Shown here piece after piece: positions 26,902 through 35,452 of a stretch of 64,000 nt of DNA (its first letter is position 1; each line of letters begins with the position of its first letter). The stretch comes from Fischerella sp. PCC 9431. Lineage in GTDB: Bacteria; Cyanobacteriota; Cyanobacteriia; Cyanobacteriales; Nostocaceae. Made by a program: the position numbers and the translations under genes. The stretch is taken from contig NZ_KE650771.1 of NCBI RefSeq assembly GCF_000447295.1, positions 3,359,964 through 3,423,963 on the forward strand, read 5' to 3'. Below the pieces are notes generated by a model. That model was given only the letters and a program-made list of their open reading frames with translations. It did not search any database and was not told the origin of the DNA.

Positions 26902-27264
26902 ATGACAAAAACAAAGCCACTCAAGGCTGATCCAGCTGTTCTCGTGGCGGTTGCTGATTATTTCAAAGTGTTATCAGAGGTAAGCAGACTCCAGATTTTG
27001 AGCTGTCTCAAGTCAGGTTCCATGAATGTCATGGAAATCGCTGAGGCCACTGGCTTAGGTCAAGCAAATCTATCTAAGCATCTGAAAGTCTTAACTCAGG
27101 CTGGGGTTTTATCTCGTCAGGCTAAAGGTACTAGTGCTTATTATGAGATTGCCGATCCGATGATTTTTGAGCTTTGTGAATTAGCGTGCGATCGCATTAG
27201 TGAACGCGTGCAACAGCAGGCTGAAAGTCTAAAGGCTTTACGTGGTAAAACAACAGTTTTTTAA
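26902..27264 (+). CDS. ArsR/SmtB-family transcriptional regulator
   Basis: 120 aa winged-helix protein: YFKVLSEVSRLQILSCLKSG, MNVMEIAEATGLGQANLSKH (recognition helix) and a wing with RQAKGTSAYYEI. It has Cys35 at the end of an N-terminal helix and Cys92 and Cys96 in the C-terminal helix (FELCELACDR). No SmtB-like metal ligand set is obvious. Cysteines in these two helices recall the thiol/persulfide-sensing members of the family (BigR/SqrR), but Cys35 appears one residue off the usual position, so redox or sulfide sensing is only a hypothesis. Convergent with psbA, which ends 68 bases away. Confidence 0.88.
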   Translation: MTKTKPLKADPAVLVAVADYFKVLSEVSRLQILSCLKSGSMNVMEIAEATGLGQANLSKHLKVLTQAGVLSRQAKGTSAYYEIADPMIFELCELACDRISERVQQQAESLKALRGKTTVF

Positions 27265-27281
27265 ATGTCCTTGATTCATAG

Positions 27282-27307
27282 AAAAGCACCCCCAAAATGA
27301 GGGTGCT
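27282..27307. terminator. Bidirectional rho-independent terminator between arsR-type gene and psbA
   Basis: AGCACCC (27285-27291) pairs with GGGTGCT (27301-27307), loop of 9 bases. On the minus strand the stem is followed by TTTTC, as expected for the psbA transcript. It lies midway between two convergent stops. Confidence 0.75.
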
Positions 27308-27332
27308 AAATCAGGCGGTTATAAAGCGAGGG

Positions 27333-28415
27333 TTAACTAGTGATCGCGGGAGCTGTGAGTGCGATCGGTTGAGGCTCACCAGATGCCAAATCTAGAGGAA
27401 AATTGTGAGCATTACGCTCATGCATGACCTCAATCCCCAGGTTTGCTCGATTGAGGAGATCAGCCCAGGTGTTAATTGTGTGTCCTTGGCTATCTAAAAC
27501 GGAGTTGTTGAAGTTGAATCCATTCAAGTTAAACGACATAGTACTAATACCAAGAGCCGCAAACCAAATGCCAATCACGGGCCAAGCAGCAAGGAAGAAA
27601 TGCAAAGCACGGGAATTATTAAAGCTGGCATATTGGAAGATTAACCGTCCAAAGTAACCGTGTGCCGCTACGATATTGTAGGTTTCTTCTTCTTGACCAA
27701 ACTTGTACCCAATATTGGCTGATTCTACTTCTGTGGTTACACGTACTAGTGTGGAAGTTACCAGAGAGCCGTGCATGGCAGAAAACAACGCCCCTCCAAA
27801 AACTCCAGCAACGCCAAGCATATGAAACGGATGCATGAGGACATTGTGTTCTGGTGAAAACACAATCATAAAATTGAAAGTCCCAGAAATACCAAGCATC
27901 ATTCCATCAGAGAAACTGCCTTGTCCAATCGGATAGATTAACAACACAGCCGTTGCAGCCGCAACAGGAGCAGAAAAAGCAACAGGAATCCAAGGACGCA
28001 TTCCTAAGCGATAACTCAGTTCCCATTGCCGACCCATGTAAGCATAGATGGCAATGAGGAAGTGAAAAATAATCAGTTGGTAAGGACCACCATTGTAGAG
28101 CCATTCATCAACAGAAGCGGCTTCCCAAATTGGATAAAAATGTAAGCCAATGGCGTTGGATGTCGGAACTACAGTTGCAGTAATAATGTTATTGCCATAG
28201 AGAAGTGAACCAGATACAGCTTCGCGGATGCCATCTATATCTACGGGAGGTGCGGCAATAAACGCAAGGCTAAAGGCGATCGCAGCAGTTAAAGCTGTGG
28301 GAATTAGTAGTACTCCAAACCAACCAATATACAGTCGATTTTCGGTATTAGTGATCCAATTACAGAATCTTTCCCATAAAGTGTCGCTACTGCGCTGTTT
28401 TAAAAGCGTTGTCAT
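27333..28415 (-). CDS. psbA: Photosystem II reaction-centre protein D1, low-oxygen isoform (D1')
   Basis: 360 aa, normal D1 length. All key residues are present: Tyr161, Asp170, Glu189, His190, His198, His215, Ser264, His272, His332, Glu333, His337, Asp342 and Ala344 (C-terminal processing site), so it should build a working water-oxidising PSII. It differs from the standard D1 at diagnostic sites: Ala80, Leu158 and Ala286 (G80A, F158L, T286A), and Pro144. This set defines the D1' isoform, induced under micro-oxic conditions in Synechocystis, Anabaena and Thermosynechococcus. Gln130 is as in the low-light form. It has its own promoter and terminator; acsF, a rhodanese and an ArsR regulator lie nearby. 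Confidence 0.95.
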   Translation of the reverse strand: MTTLLKQRSSDTLWERFCNWITNTENRLYIGWFGVLLIPTALTAAIAFSLAFIAAPPVDIDGIREAVSGSLLYGNNIITATVVPTSNAIGLHFYPIWEAASVDEWLYNGGPYQLIIFHFLIAIYAYMGRQWELSYRLGMRPWIPVAFSAPVAAATAVLLIYPIGQGSFSDGMMLGISGTFNFMIVFSPEHNVLMHPFHMLGVAGVFGGALFSAMHGSLVTSTLVRVTTEVESANIGYKFGQEEETYNIVAAHGYFGRLIFQYASFNNSRALHFFLAAWPVIGIWFAALGISTMSFNLNGFNFNNSVLDSQGHTINTWADLLNRANLGIEVMHERNAHNFPLDLASGEPQPIALTAPAITS

Positions 28416-28903
28416 TGTTTTATGAGTACGAGTGAAATTTTGGCATCTAAATCGACAAGTAATACAATTTTGGATGGCAAAATATCTAGTGGATAAGCAT
28501 TTGGGGTATCCACATCGTCGTAATTATTTTTCCAATCGGTATCACTTATCTTTATTTATTTTATAACTATAAAGTAATTTAGCTGTCAAGATAATATTAG
28601 AATTTATCTCCAGTTATAAGTAACACCATGATGTTAAAATCACTAATCAGTTATTTAGTTAACTATGTACGTATGGATTCAAATTTAACTAGTAAATATA
28701 ACACTGAGCTCTTGGTGTCTAGATGCTTGATTCTTCATCCTTACCTATTTTCAAGCACTTGCGAAAACTGCGCGGGTAGACATAGAACATGGTCTAATTT
28801 TTTCTGGAGCTAATGTTAGGTATACTGAGCGGATCATGTCGAGTGTAGCCAGCCCCCGAAAAACAACATGCTTCAGTTGTAAATTTAAAGTTCGTAATGA
28901 TCA
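28416..28903. other. Intergenic region upstream of psbA and of the pentapeptide-repeat gene
   Basis: A 488-base divergent spacer. It contains the psbA promoter (28560-28589). The other half precedes the pentapeptide-repeat gene. I see no gene in it; a 61-codon plus-strand frame at 28628 has no ribosome-binding site. Confidence 0.6.
28560..28589 (-). promoter_or_regulatory. Predicted sigma-70 type promoter of psbA
   Basis: On the minus strand the -35 is TTGACA (28584-28589), and the -10 is TATAAA (28560-28565, spacer 18) or TTATAA (28561-28566, spacer 17). The predicted start is near 28552, leaving an untranslated leader of about 137 bases, longer than typical for psbA, so a second promoter closer to the gene is possible. 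Confidence 0.6.
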
Positions 28904-29623
28904 ATGATTATGGATGTAGACAAAATTCTTAAAGCCTATGCTGCTGGAGAACGAAGCTTTCAGCGAGTCAATCTGCAAGAAGTAGAATTAACCAATGCCA
29001 ACCTCAAAGGCGTAGATTTGAGCTATGCAGATTTACGTCAGACACGATTGGGCAAAACCAACTTCAGCCAAACCTGTCTACGGGAAGCAAACTTGAGTGA
29101 AGCCATCCTCTGGGGAATAGATTTGAGTGAAGCAGATTTATATCGTGCGATTCTGCGTGAAGCTGATTTGACGGGTGCAAAGCTGATTCAGACTCGCCTG
29201 GATGAAGCTAACCTAATCAAAGCTAGCTTATGTGGTGCGAATTTGAATGCTGTGAAGCTTTCTGCTTCTGTGCTAATTCAAGCAGACTTCCGTCCCAGTT
29301 CCAACCAGCGTACAGATTTGGGATATGCAGTTTTAAGTGGAGCAGACTTGAGCTACGCTGACCTGAGAGCAGCATCGCTGCATCACGCCAACTTAGATGG
29401 GGCAAAATTGTGTCGCGCCAATCTTGGTCGAACAATACAATGGGGAGACTTAGCAACGGATTTAACCGAAGCAAGTTTGCAAGGAGCAGACTTAAGTTAT
29501 GCCAATCTCACCAGTGCAATTTTGCGAAAGGCGAATTTGCAAGGAGCAGACTTAACTGGAGCAATTCTTACCGATGTTGACCTAGAGGGCGCAATTATGC
29601 CCGACGGTACAGTTCACGATTGA
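28904..29623 (+). CDS. Pentapeptide-repeat protein
   Basis: 239 aa (238 or 237 if the in-frame ATG at 28910 is used). After an N-terminal helix (DKILKAYAAGERSFQRVNL), the rest is tandem A(D/N)LxX pentapeptides (ANLKGVDLSYADLRQ, ADLSYANLTSAILRK), forming a right-handed quadrilateral beta-helix. No signal peptide. Such proteins are very common in cyanobacteria, with no general function. It is divergent from psbA and convergent with acsF. Confidence 0.88.
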   Translation: MIMDVDKILKAYAAGERSFQRVNLQEVELTNANLKGVDLSYADLRQTRLGKTNFSQTCLREANLSEAILWGIDLSEADLYRAILREADLTGAKLIQTRLDEANLIKASLCGANLNAVKLSASVLIQADFRPSSNQRTDLGYAVLSGADLSYADLRAASLHHANLDGAKLCRANLGRTIQWGDLATDLTEASLQGADLSYANLTSAILRKANLQGADLTGAILTDVDLEGAIMPDGTVHD

Positions 29624-29811
29624 AGATGGGCGATCGCACTTGAATATAATTTTTTGAGCGATCGCTTCTTTGTTTGTTCATTAAATCTATAATTCCACAA
29701 TGCTTAAAGCTGCTTTTGCATCTGCAATAGCGATCATCAGAGATAAAGTCGAGCCTAAATTAAAGGCCGATCGCACCCCATAACTCTACAAAATGCGATC
29801 GCACCAGCAAT

Positions 29812-30888
29812 TTAACGAACTGTTTCCCGCAATGCTTCAGCATCAATTGGTTTAATCAGGTAAAGCAGCAACAAATTCCACACAATTGCTGCAATCCAAG
29901 GTGATTTACGGATAAACTTCACAACTTTAGGCTGAGAACTACGGTCAATTTCCACCAATTTCATGTTGTAATCTGAGCAACGATGCAGACGTGGGAAAAA
30001 CTGGGGATGTTCAGTATTGAGCTTCACAGGAAAAGCACGACCAGCAGTTTCGTTCGTTTCGTAGACAACTTGGCGATCGAATTCTGTGGGATCGAGTCCC
30101 AGTGAGTGATAAAAATTAGCTCGTTCGTGAACCGTCAAAGTATGGGTAGCAAATACCGATAACAGGAAAAAGCGACTCCATAATCTGGCTTTCCAGGTTT
30201 TCCAGAGTTGGGGTTGAGAACGTAAAAGAGCCTTAAATATATCCCCATGACGATTTTCGTCCTGACACCAACTCTCAAAGAAGCGGAAAATCGGGTAAAA
30301 CTGATTTTCTGGATGCTTTTCTAAATGGCGATAGATAATAATGTACCGCCAGTAGCCAATTTTTTCTGATAAGTAAACAGTATAGATTACCCACTCAATC
30401 GGGAAAAAGGTATAGGTGCGGGTTTTAGTTACATCAGCAAGATCGAGCGACAATTTAAAGTCGCCCATTGCTTTGTTGAGAAATCCAGCGTGACGAGCTT
30501 CATCGCGAGCCATCAAGTGAAAGATTTCAGCTAAAAGTGGATTGCGACCTTTCAGCCTCCGGGATAATTCTTTGAACAACAAAAAACCAGAAAACTCTGA
30601 TATACAAGAGCGTTCCAAATATTCAATAAAAGCGCGGCGTGATTCTCCATCAATGTGTTCCCATGATTGCTCGAATATCTCATCCCGGACGAAGTGGTGA
30701 CGGTTATAGTCTGCTCGCATTTCTTCGAGCATCGCTTTTAACTCGATTTCCTGAGCAGACAAATCCAGACTGGCGGCGGTTTCAAAGTCTGTGGTGTAAA
30801 ACCTAGGGGTAAGGATAGTTTCTTGGCTTGGCTGTTTAATTCCGGCTTTTGGTTGCTTGGGGGCAGAATGGGGTAGGGTATTAACCAT
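29812..30888 (-). CDS. acsF: Mg-protoporphyrin IX monomethyl ester (oxidative) cyclase
   Basis: 358 aa. The diiron motif repeats are visible: EIFHLMARDEARHAGF and ESWCQDENRHGDIF, each a D-E-x-R-H site. AcsF is the O2-dependent catalytic subunit that forms the isocyclic ring of chlorophyll. Many cyanobacteria have two: a general one and a second (ChlA-II type) for low O2. Which one this is cannot be decided by sequence alone here; its location next to D1' psbA favours the low-O2 one. The C-terminus has a hydrophobic segment (IAAIVWNLLLLYLI). Confidence 0.95.
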   Translation of the reverse strand: MVNTLPHSAPKQPKAGIKQPSQETILTPRFYTTDFETAASLDLSAQEIELKAMLEEMRADYNRHHFVRDEIFEQSWEHIDGESRRAFIEYLERSCISEFSGFLLFKELSRRLKGRNPLLAEIFHLMARDEARHAGFLNKAMGDFKLSLDLADVTKTRTYTFFPIEWVIYTVYLSEKIGYWRYIIIYRHLEKHPENQFYPIFRFFESWCQDENRHGDIFKALLRSQPQLWKTWKARLWSRFFLLSVFATHTLTVHERANFYHSLGLDPTEFDRQVVYETNETAGRAFPVKLNTEHPQFFPRLHRCSDYNMKLVEIDRSSQPKVVKFIRKSPWIAAIVWNLLLLYLIKPIDAEALRETVR

Positions 30889-31099
30889 GATTTATCTGTT
30901 AATCAACTAATTTTTTGTATAACTATCAAGTTATGATAACTATAGTTCTTTGGCTAGACCCTTTCATGAAAATTTCTACATTTCTTTAGCAATGTTTACC
31001 CAATCCTAAGTAAATCGTGGGGAATAAACAGAACTGTATTGCGAAACGTAACACCCAATTACCCATTATCCATTACCAACACAGGCAGATACTAAAGTG

Positions 31100-31942
31100 T
31101 CAAGCGGAAATGGACTCAATTGGCATATTCGGTAATTGACTCCATTCAGTCCATGATCCATCATAATTTTGCACATTCGGATAACCCAGTAAATACTTCA
31201 AGACAAACCAGGTATGTGCGGAGCGCGCACCAACAGCACAGTAGGTAATTACATTATTGTCAGGAGTAATACCTTTACTACTGTAAAGAGCCTGCAAGTC
31301 TTCAAATGACTTGAAAGTGCCATCGTCATTCAGTGCTAAGTCATAACAGACATGCACTGCGCCTGAGATATGTCCTCCTTGCTCTTTTCCTTGGGGAGGG
31401 CGAATAATGAACCATTCACCACTGTACTCTTGAGGTGTACGCACATCAACTAATACACTGTTTTCCTTGCCGATAGATTCCCGTACCTCATTCCAAAATA
31501 TTCGTGAGCTTGGGTCGGATGCTTGGATTTTATAATGGGTAGGTACAATCGTTGGTAATGTTGTTGTGAGCGGACGACCTTCTGCTACCCATTTGCGGCG
31601 ACCACCATTGAGAACACGCACATCACGATGACCAAAGATTTTGAACAGCCAAAATAATGAGACCTCAAGAGCAGGAAAGTCACTATAAGTAATTACAGTC
31701 GTATTGTTGGTAATACCAGAACGCGACAATAGTTTTTCCCATGCAGTTGGATCAAAATTAGTGCGGTAATCAGAGAGTAGTAAATCAATGATCATGTTCC
31801 AGAAGACAGCACCAGGGATGTGTCCGCTATTGTATAGTTCTGGATTCATGGCTGCTTCGATGATGCGAACGTTGGGATCGCTCAAGTGGTCAACAACCCA
31901 TTGGGTATCAACAAGTACTTCAGGATGAGCGTAAATAATCAT
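31100..31942 (-). CDS. Two-domain rhodanese (thiosulfate/3-mercaptopyruvate sulfurtransferase)
   Basis: 280 aa with two rhodanese domains. The first (residues ~10-135, VDTQWVVDHLSDPNVRIIEA, NSGHIPGAVFWN) lacks a catalytic Cys. The second (~150-275) has the active-site Cys235 in TYCAVGARS and the CH2 motif DVRTPQEYSGE. The loop CAVGAR is closer to thiosulfate-type than to the CG(S/T)GVT of mercaptopyruvate enzymes. It transfers sulfane sulfur to cyanide or thiols. It lies 211 bases downstream of the acsF start side on the same strand and is not clearly in an operon with it. Confidence 0.9.
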   Translation of the reverse strand: MIIYAHPEVLVDTQWVVDHLSDPNVRIIEAAMNPELYNSGHIPGAVFWNMIIDLLLSDYRTNFDPTAWEKLLSRSGITNNTTVITYSDFPALEVSLFWLFKIFGHRDVRVLNGGRRKWVAEGRPLTTTLPTIVPTHYKIQASDPSSRIFWNEVRESIGKENSVLVDVRTPQEYSGEWFIIRPPQGKEQGGHISGAVHVCYDLALNDDGTFKSFEDLQALYSSKGITPDNNVITYCAVGARSAHTWFVLKYLLGYPNVQNYDGSWTEWSQLPNMPIESISA

Positions 31943-32087
31943 GTTTTTTCTCTTGGAAATTAACTTGATCGATAAATTTTATTTATTAATTACGATAAAA
32001 TTTTTTTCTTGGCTCATCTAGTCCTCGATCGGGTACAGTTTGTTTTTAGAGAACTGCAAAAGATCAATAATTTCACAACCAAGCATG

Positions 32088-32122
32088 AAAAAACTCACCC
32101 CGTCTGAGTCGGATAGGGTGAG
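32088..32122 (-). terminator. Rho-independent terminator of the beta-propeller gene
   Basis: On the minus strand: CTCACCC, a 15-base loop, GGGTGAG, then TTTTTT. It lies 25-59 bases past the stop at 32147. Confidence 0.85.
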
Positions 32123-32146
32123 ATTTACTTTAAAGTCGGCTATTTA

Positions 32147-34504
32147 CTATCCTGGTAGACGATACATAAGCACTTTGGCTTTGGAATTTTCTTCTACAAA
32201 AACTAAATATTCTCCATTGGAACGACGAAAAGCCCGAATCCCAAAGGGTATGTCAACCCAGCCAACTCCTTCACCAACTTCGGGGCCTGGTTTAAACTGT
32301 TGTACTTGTTTTCCTGTGGTGGTGTCGTAGACAAATACATCTGGGGTTTTACTGCTGACAGCAAACACTCTATTACCTGCTATATCCATTGCTTTGATGT
32401 GCAATTTCGGATCGCGTTTGACTTCATATGGTAATGCTATACGCCAGCGTATTTTTTTGGCTTTGCTCCAATTATCGTAGCGGATGATTTCTGTACCAAC
32501 CAATCCCCAATCACCATCAATGTTGGGGCGATCGCTTGTATAACCGCTTAAATACATAGCATCTTGTTCTGGGAAATATTTTATTCTGGTAATAGTTTTA
32601 AATGGTTGGGGCATGGGTGTCTTCTGCACAGTTTTGGTACTGTAAACTGGACAACCATGAGCATTTAATCCCCCAAAACGGTAATGTTTGATGTAGCCGT
32701 CTTCTGCTGCTTTCCAAACATCTCCTTTGCTATCTATTTCCCAACCCCAAACTGAATCATCTTTTTCACCCGTAGCTTGGTATTCTTGGGCTTGAGGTGA
32801 ACCGTCGCCGTTTGCATCAATCCATATCCAACTACCATTTGTTGGTTCGTTGGCTAGCCAGTCTTCTTTGCCTTTGCCAAATATACCGCAGGGAACGGCA
32901 ATTTCTCCATCAAAACGATACATTAATAGGCGTTCTGACATCATTTCTGAAGACAGATATAACAAACGTTTTCCCTTTAAACGTCGGACAAAGGCTGCTG
33001 TAGGTGTGGTGTGTAGTCTGGCATCATTAGGGTAGCGGAATCGATCTAAGGTATAAGCTTTGTATTGCCATTCTTTACCGCTACCTTTGCTGTAATCCAT
33101 GATATAATGCTCGTCTTTGGTGAAGACGTTAGCGCCATCAGTACCAGCATCAGCATCAGCAGTATCTAAGAATTGTAAACCTAGCAATTGCCATTGTAAT
33201 TTGCCGGATGGAGAGAGTTTACGTAAGTCTACGCCGGAACGATTGAAACCAACGTTACTAACATAAATATTTCCGCCTGCATCTGTACCAATTCCACTCA
33301 AACCGTAAAATTTCAAATCTCCGATTTCGCCACGTTTTCCGGAATAAATACCACCTTGAGTCCCAAAAGTGCCTACTTGTTTAGGTTTATTAGCCGTGTC
33401 GTAGATTAATACTTGCTGACGCGGACCATTGTCTGCAACTAACAACCTGTTTTGATTATCAACTGCGATCGCACTTGGTTGAGCTACACTGGCGATCGCA
33501 CCAGGTAATTGCTTTCCTGTGGGTGAATAATGCCCAATTTGGTTTTTATTTCGGATAATCCACAGATTTCCTTTTTTGTCAAGAGCTATTTTGCTGGGAT
33601 TCGTGACTTTAAAGCTACGGATTTCTTTCATCGTAGCGGTGTTGTACACATGAATCAAATTGGCTGCTTTGTCACTTGCATACAACTGTTTTCCATCAGT
33701 AGCTAATCCTGTAACTTTATCTTTGGTACTAACTATTAACATGCTTTTATCCCAGCCGCGTCCTTGGGGAAAAGGTGCTGGTTTTCCAGATAAATTGTAG
33801 CGTCTGATGCAAAACCATGTTGTACCTTTGGGGGGGTAATCTTCTCCTGCTTTTCCATCGGGAGATTGTTGCATTGCTACATACATATACTTTTGATCAA
33901 CTGCGATCGCATCTCCTCCCATTCTTCCCCAGCCATGCAAGTCATCAGCTTTACCAATGACGTCTCCATTTTTATAAATTCCGACTTCTCGTCCGGCTTC
34001 ATCCCAATCCGTGTTGGTGTAGACTGTACCATCAGGAGCTACATACATATCACTGACTTGGATTTGTACCCATTTATCACCACCACCAAAGGAGTTACCT
34101 ATCCAAGATGTTTTATAACTATTTGTCGCAGATATTGTGTAAGAGTTTGTAGCCGATGGTGTGAAAGTGTCTGTTGTGGGTGATGTGTAAGTATCTGTAG
34201 TAGGTGGTGTGTATATATTTGTTGTAGAAGGTGTATAAGTAGTTTTATCAGGTATTGTGTAGATTTTGATTGTAGGTGGTGCTGTGCCAATATTTGTTCC
34301 AGATGTCATTTTTCCGGTCAAATAGATAGCAATTAAAATTACAGTTATAAATCCAGCAATGAAACTAAATAAGAACTTTAATCTCCTCTGACTTCGGAAA
34401 TTGCCTCTGAACATTAAGTTATTGAGTTTAAGAATTAAATCTTTTATTTTGCGTAGTTGTTGGTAATATAGCTGACTTATTTGTTGTTTAAATTTATTTT
34501 TCAT
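32147..34504 (-). CDS. Membrane-anchored NHL/beta-propeller protein with Thr/Pro/Ser stalk
   Basis: 785 aa. A basic cytoplasmic N-terminus of ~45 residues precedes one transmembrane helix (FLFSFIAGFITVILIAIYLTG). Residues ~75-135 are a low-complexity Thr/Pro/Ser/Tyr stalk made of repeats such as YTPPTTDTYTSPTTDT. The remaining ~640 residues look like extracytoplasmic beta-propeller repeats (LVADNGPRQQVLIYD, TDAGGNIYVSNVG, DGSPQAQEYQ). No catalytic motif is recognised. The topology suggests a periplasmic or cell-surface sensor or binding domain held away from the membrane. It is divergent from the polysaccharide glycosyltransferase at 35453, and a strong terminator follows it. Function unknown. 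Confidence 0.75.
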   Translation of the reverse strand: MKNKFKQQISQLYYQQLRKIKDLILKLNNLMFRGNFRSQRRLKFLFSFIAGFITVILIAIYLTGKMTSGTNIGTAPPTIKIYTIPDKTTYTPSTTNIYTPPTTDTYTSPTTDTFTPSATNSYTISATNSYKTSWIGNSFGGGDKWVQIQVSDMYVAPDGTVYTNTDWDEAGREVGIYKNGDVIGKADDLHGWGRMGGDAIAVDQKYMYVAMQQSPDGKAGEDYPPKGTTWFCIRRYNLSGKPAPFPQGRGWDKSMLIVSTKDKVTGLATDGKQLYASDKAANLIHVYNTATMKEIRSFKVTNPSKIALDKKGNLWIIRNKNQIGHYSPTGKQLPGAIASVAQPSAIAVDNQNRLLVADNGPRQQVLIYDTANKPKQVGTFGTQGGIYSGKRGEIGDLKFYGLSGIGTDAGGNIYVSNVGFNRSGVDLRKLSPSGKLQWQLLGLQFLDTADADAGTDGANVFTKDEHYIMDYSKGSGKEWQYKAYTLDRFRYPNDARLHTTPTAAFVRRLKGKRLLYLSSEMMSERLLMYRFDGEIAVPCGIFGKGKEDWLANEPTNGSWIWIDANGDGSPQAQEYQATGEKDDSVWGWEIDSKGDVWKAAEDGYIKHYRFGGLNAHGCPVYSTKTVQKTPMPQPFKTITRIKYFPEQDAMYLSGYTSDRPNIDGDWGLVGTEIIRYDNWSKAKKIRWRIALPYEVKRDPKLHIKAMDIAGNRVFAVSSKTPDVFVYDTTTGKQVQQFKPGPEVGEGVGWVDIPFGIRAFRRSNGEYLVFVEENSKAKVLMYRLPG

Positions 34505-35452
34505 AGGTCATATGTATATTGTTTTTCAAGAAAAACTAACTATGTTTAGATGAGTTTAGATTACTAAATTAAATTTATGAGTAACTATGATTTTGATTTT
34601 TGTTGATTAAGAAAATATCCTGTAAGCTGAAGTCGCTAATTATACTAATTTACTAGGTATTATCTTTTTAATTGGTACTATACAACTACTTAGTTAAAAA
34701 TTAATCATTGTTTCTCTCATTAACGCTATCTTCACCCATAAAACTAACCAAATTTTCAGCAGATATGGCTAATTTCATGAAAAATTTACAAAATCCACAT
34801 TATTTTTTAATTTTAGCTAAGAAATTCTCGTAATAATTCTATTGCGATCGCAAACCGTAAGATCCCCGACATTTTGTTAGGATTGTGTTGTTCACAAATC
34901 ATTTAGGTAATGATAAATATGCTTTGTTCTCATCTTAAATGCAGAAGTAAATAAGATGTAGTAAAAGGGGAAAGTATTTTTTGTTTCTTCGACTTTTTTT
35001 ACATTCGTAAAATAGAAGTTTAGAAATAAAAAAGTTAGTAGATGAGTGTAATAATGCAAGGCGAGGAGAATTTGTATACATTAAAATTACATTTATTCCT
35101 AGATAAATATAAATTTTATACTTTGAAAGTGTAATCAAGAACTTGATAAAATAAGGTAGTACATTTTTGAGATTTTAATGTTTAATTGTTAGAAGATTTT
35201 TAGTAATCATTCCTTGAGGGTACAAACCTTCAGATTTATCTGTAGAGTCAATCCAAAATCCATAGATGCGATCATGGCTTCAAGGTTTGATTTAAATCAA
35301 TCCAAGGAATGATAACGGAGTGCTAATTGATGTGTGCTATCAAAAAATATAAACACCAGAGCTATCAGTTTCCTGTTATTTTCAAATAAGGTGGCTCAAA
35401 AGCTGGTAAAAGTAGATACAAACACAAGCAGTTAATAGTTAAGGATATAGAC
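34505..35452. other. AT-rich divergent intergenic region, no gene seen
   Basis: About 950 bases between two divergent genes, strongly AT-rich. It should contain both promoters. A weak plus-strand candidate is TTGAAA (35123) with TAAAAT (35147), spacer 18, about 300 bases before the GTG start of the glycosyltransferase. A 67-codon minus-strand frame at 34935-35138 has unlikely composition and no ribosome-binding site. No repeats of note. Confidence 0.5.

Noticed and set aside
27333-28415. psbA as a chlorophyll f synthase (super-rogue) or rogue D1 gene
   Set aside because: Asp170, Glu189, His332, Glu333, His337, Asp342 and Ala344 are all present.
28628-28813. 61-codon frame between psbA and the pentapeptide-repeat gene
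   Set aside because: No ribosome-binding site, no motif, and it lies upstream of a divergent promoter.
34935-35138. 67-codon minus-strand frame in the AT-rich spacer
   Set aside because: Composition is what AT-rich noncoding DNA gives (Ile, Tyr, Phe, Lys), with no start signal.
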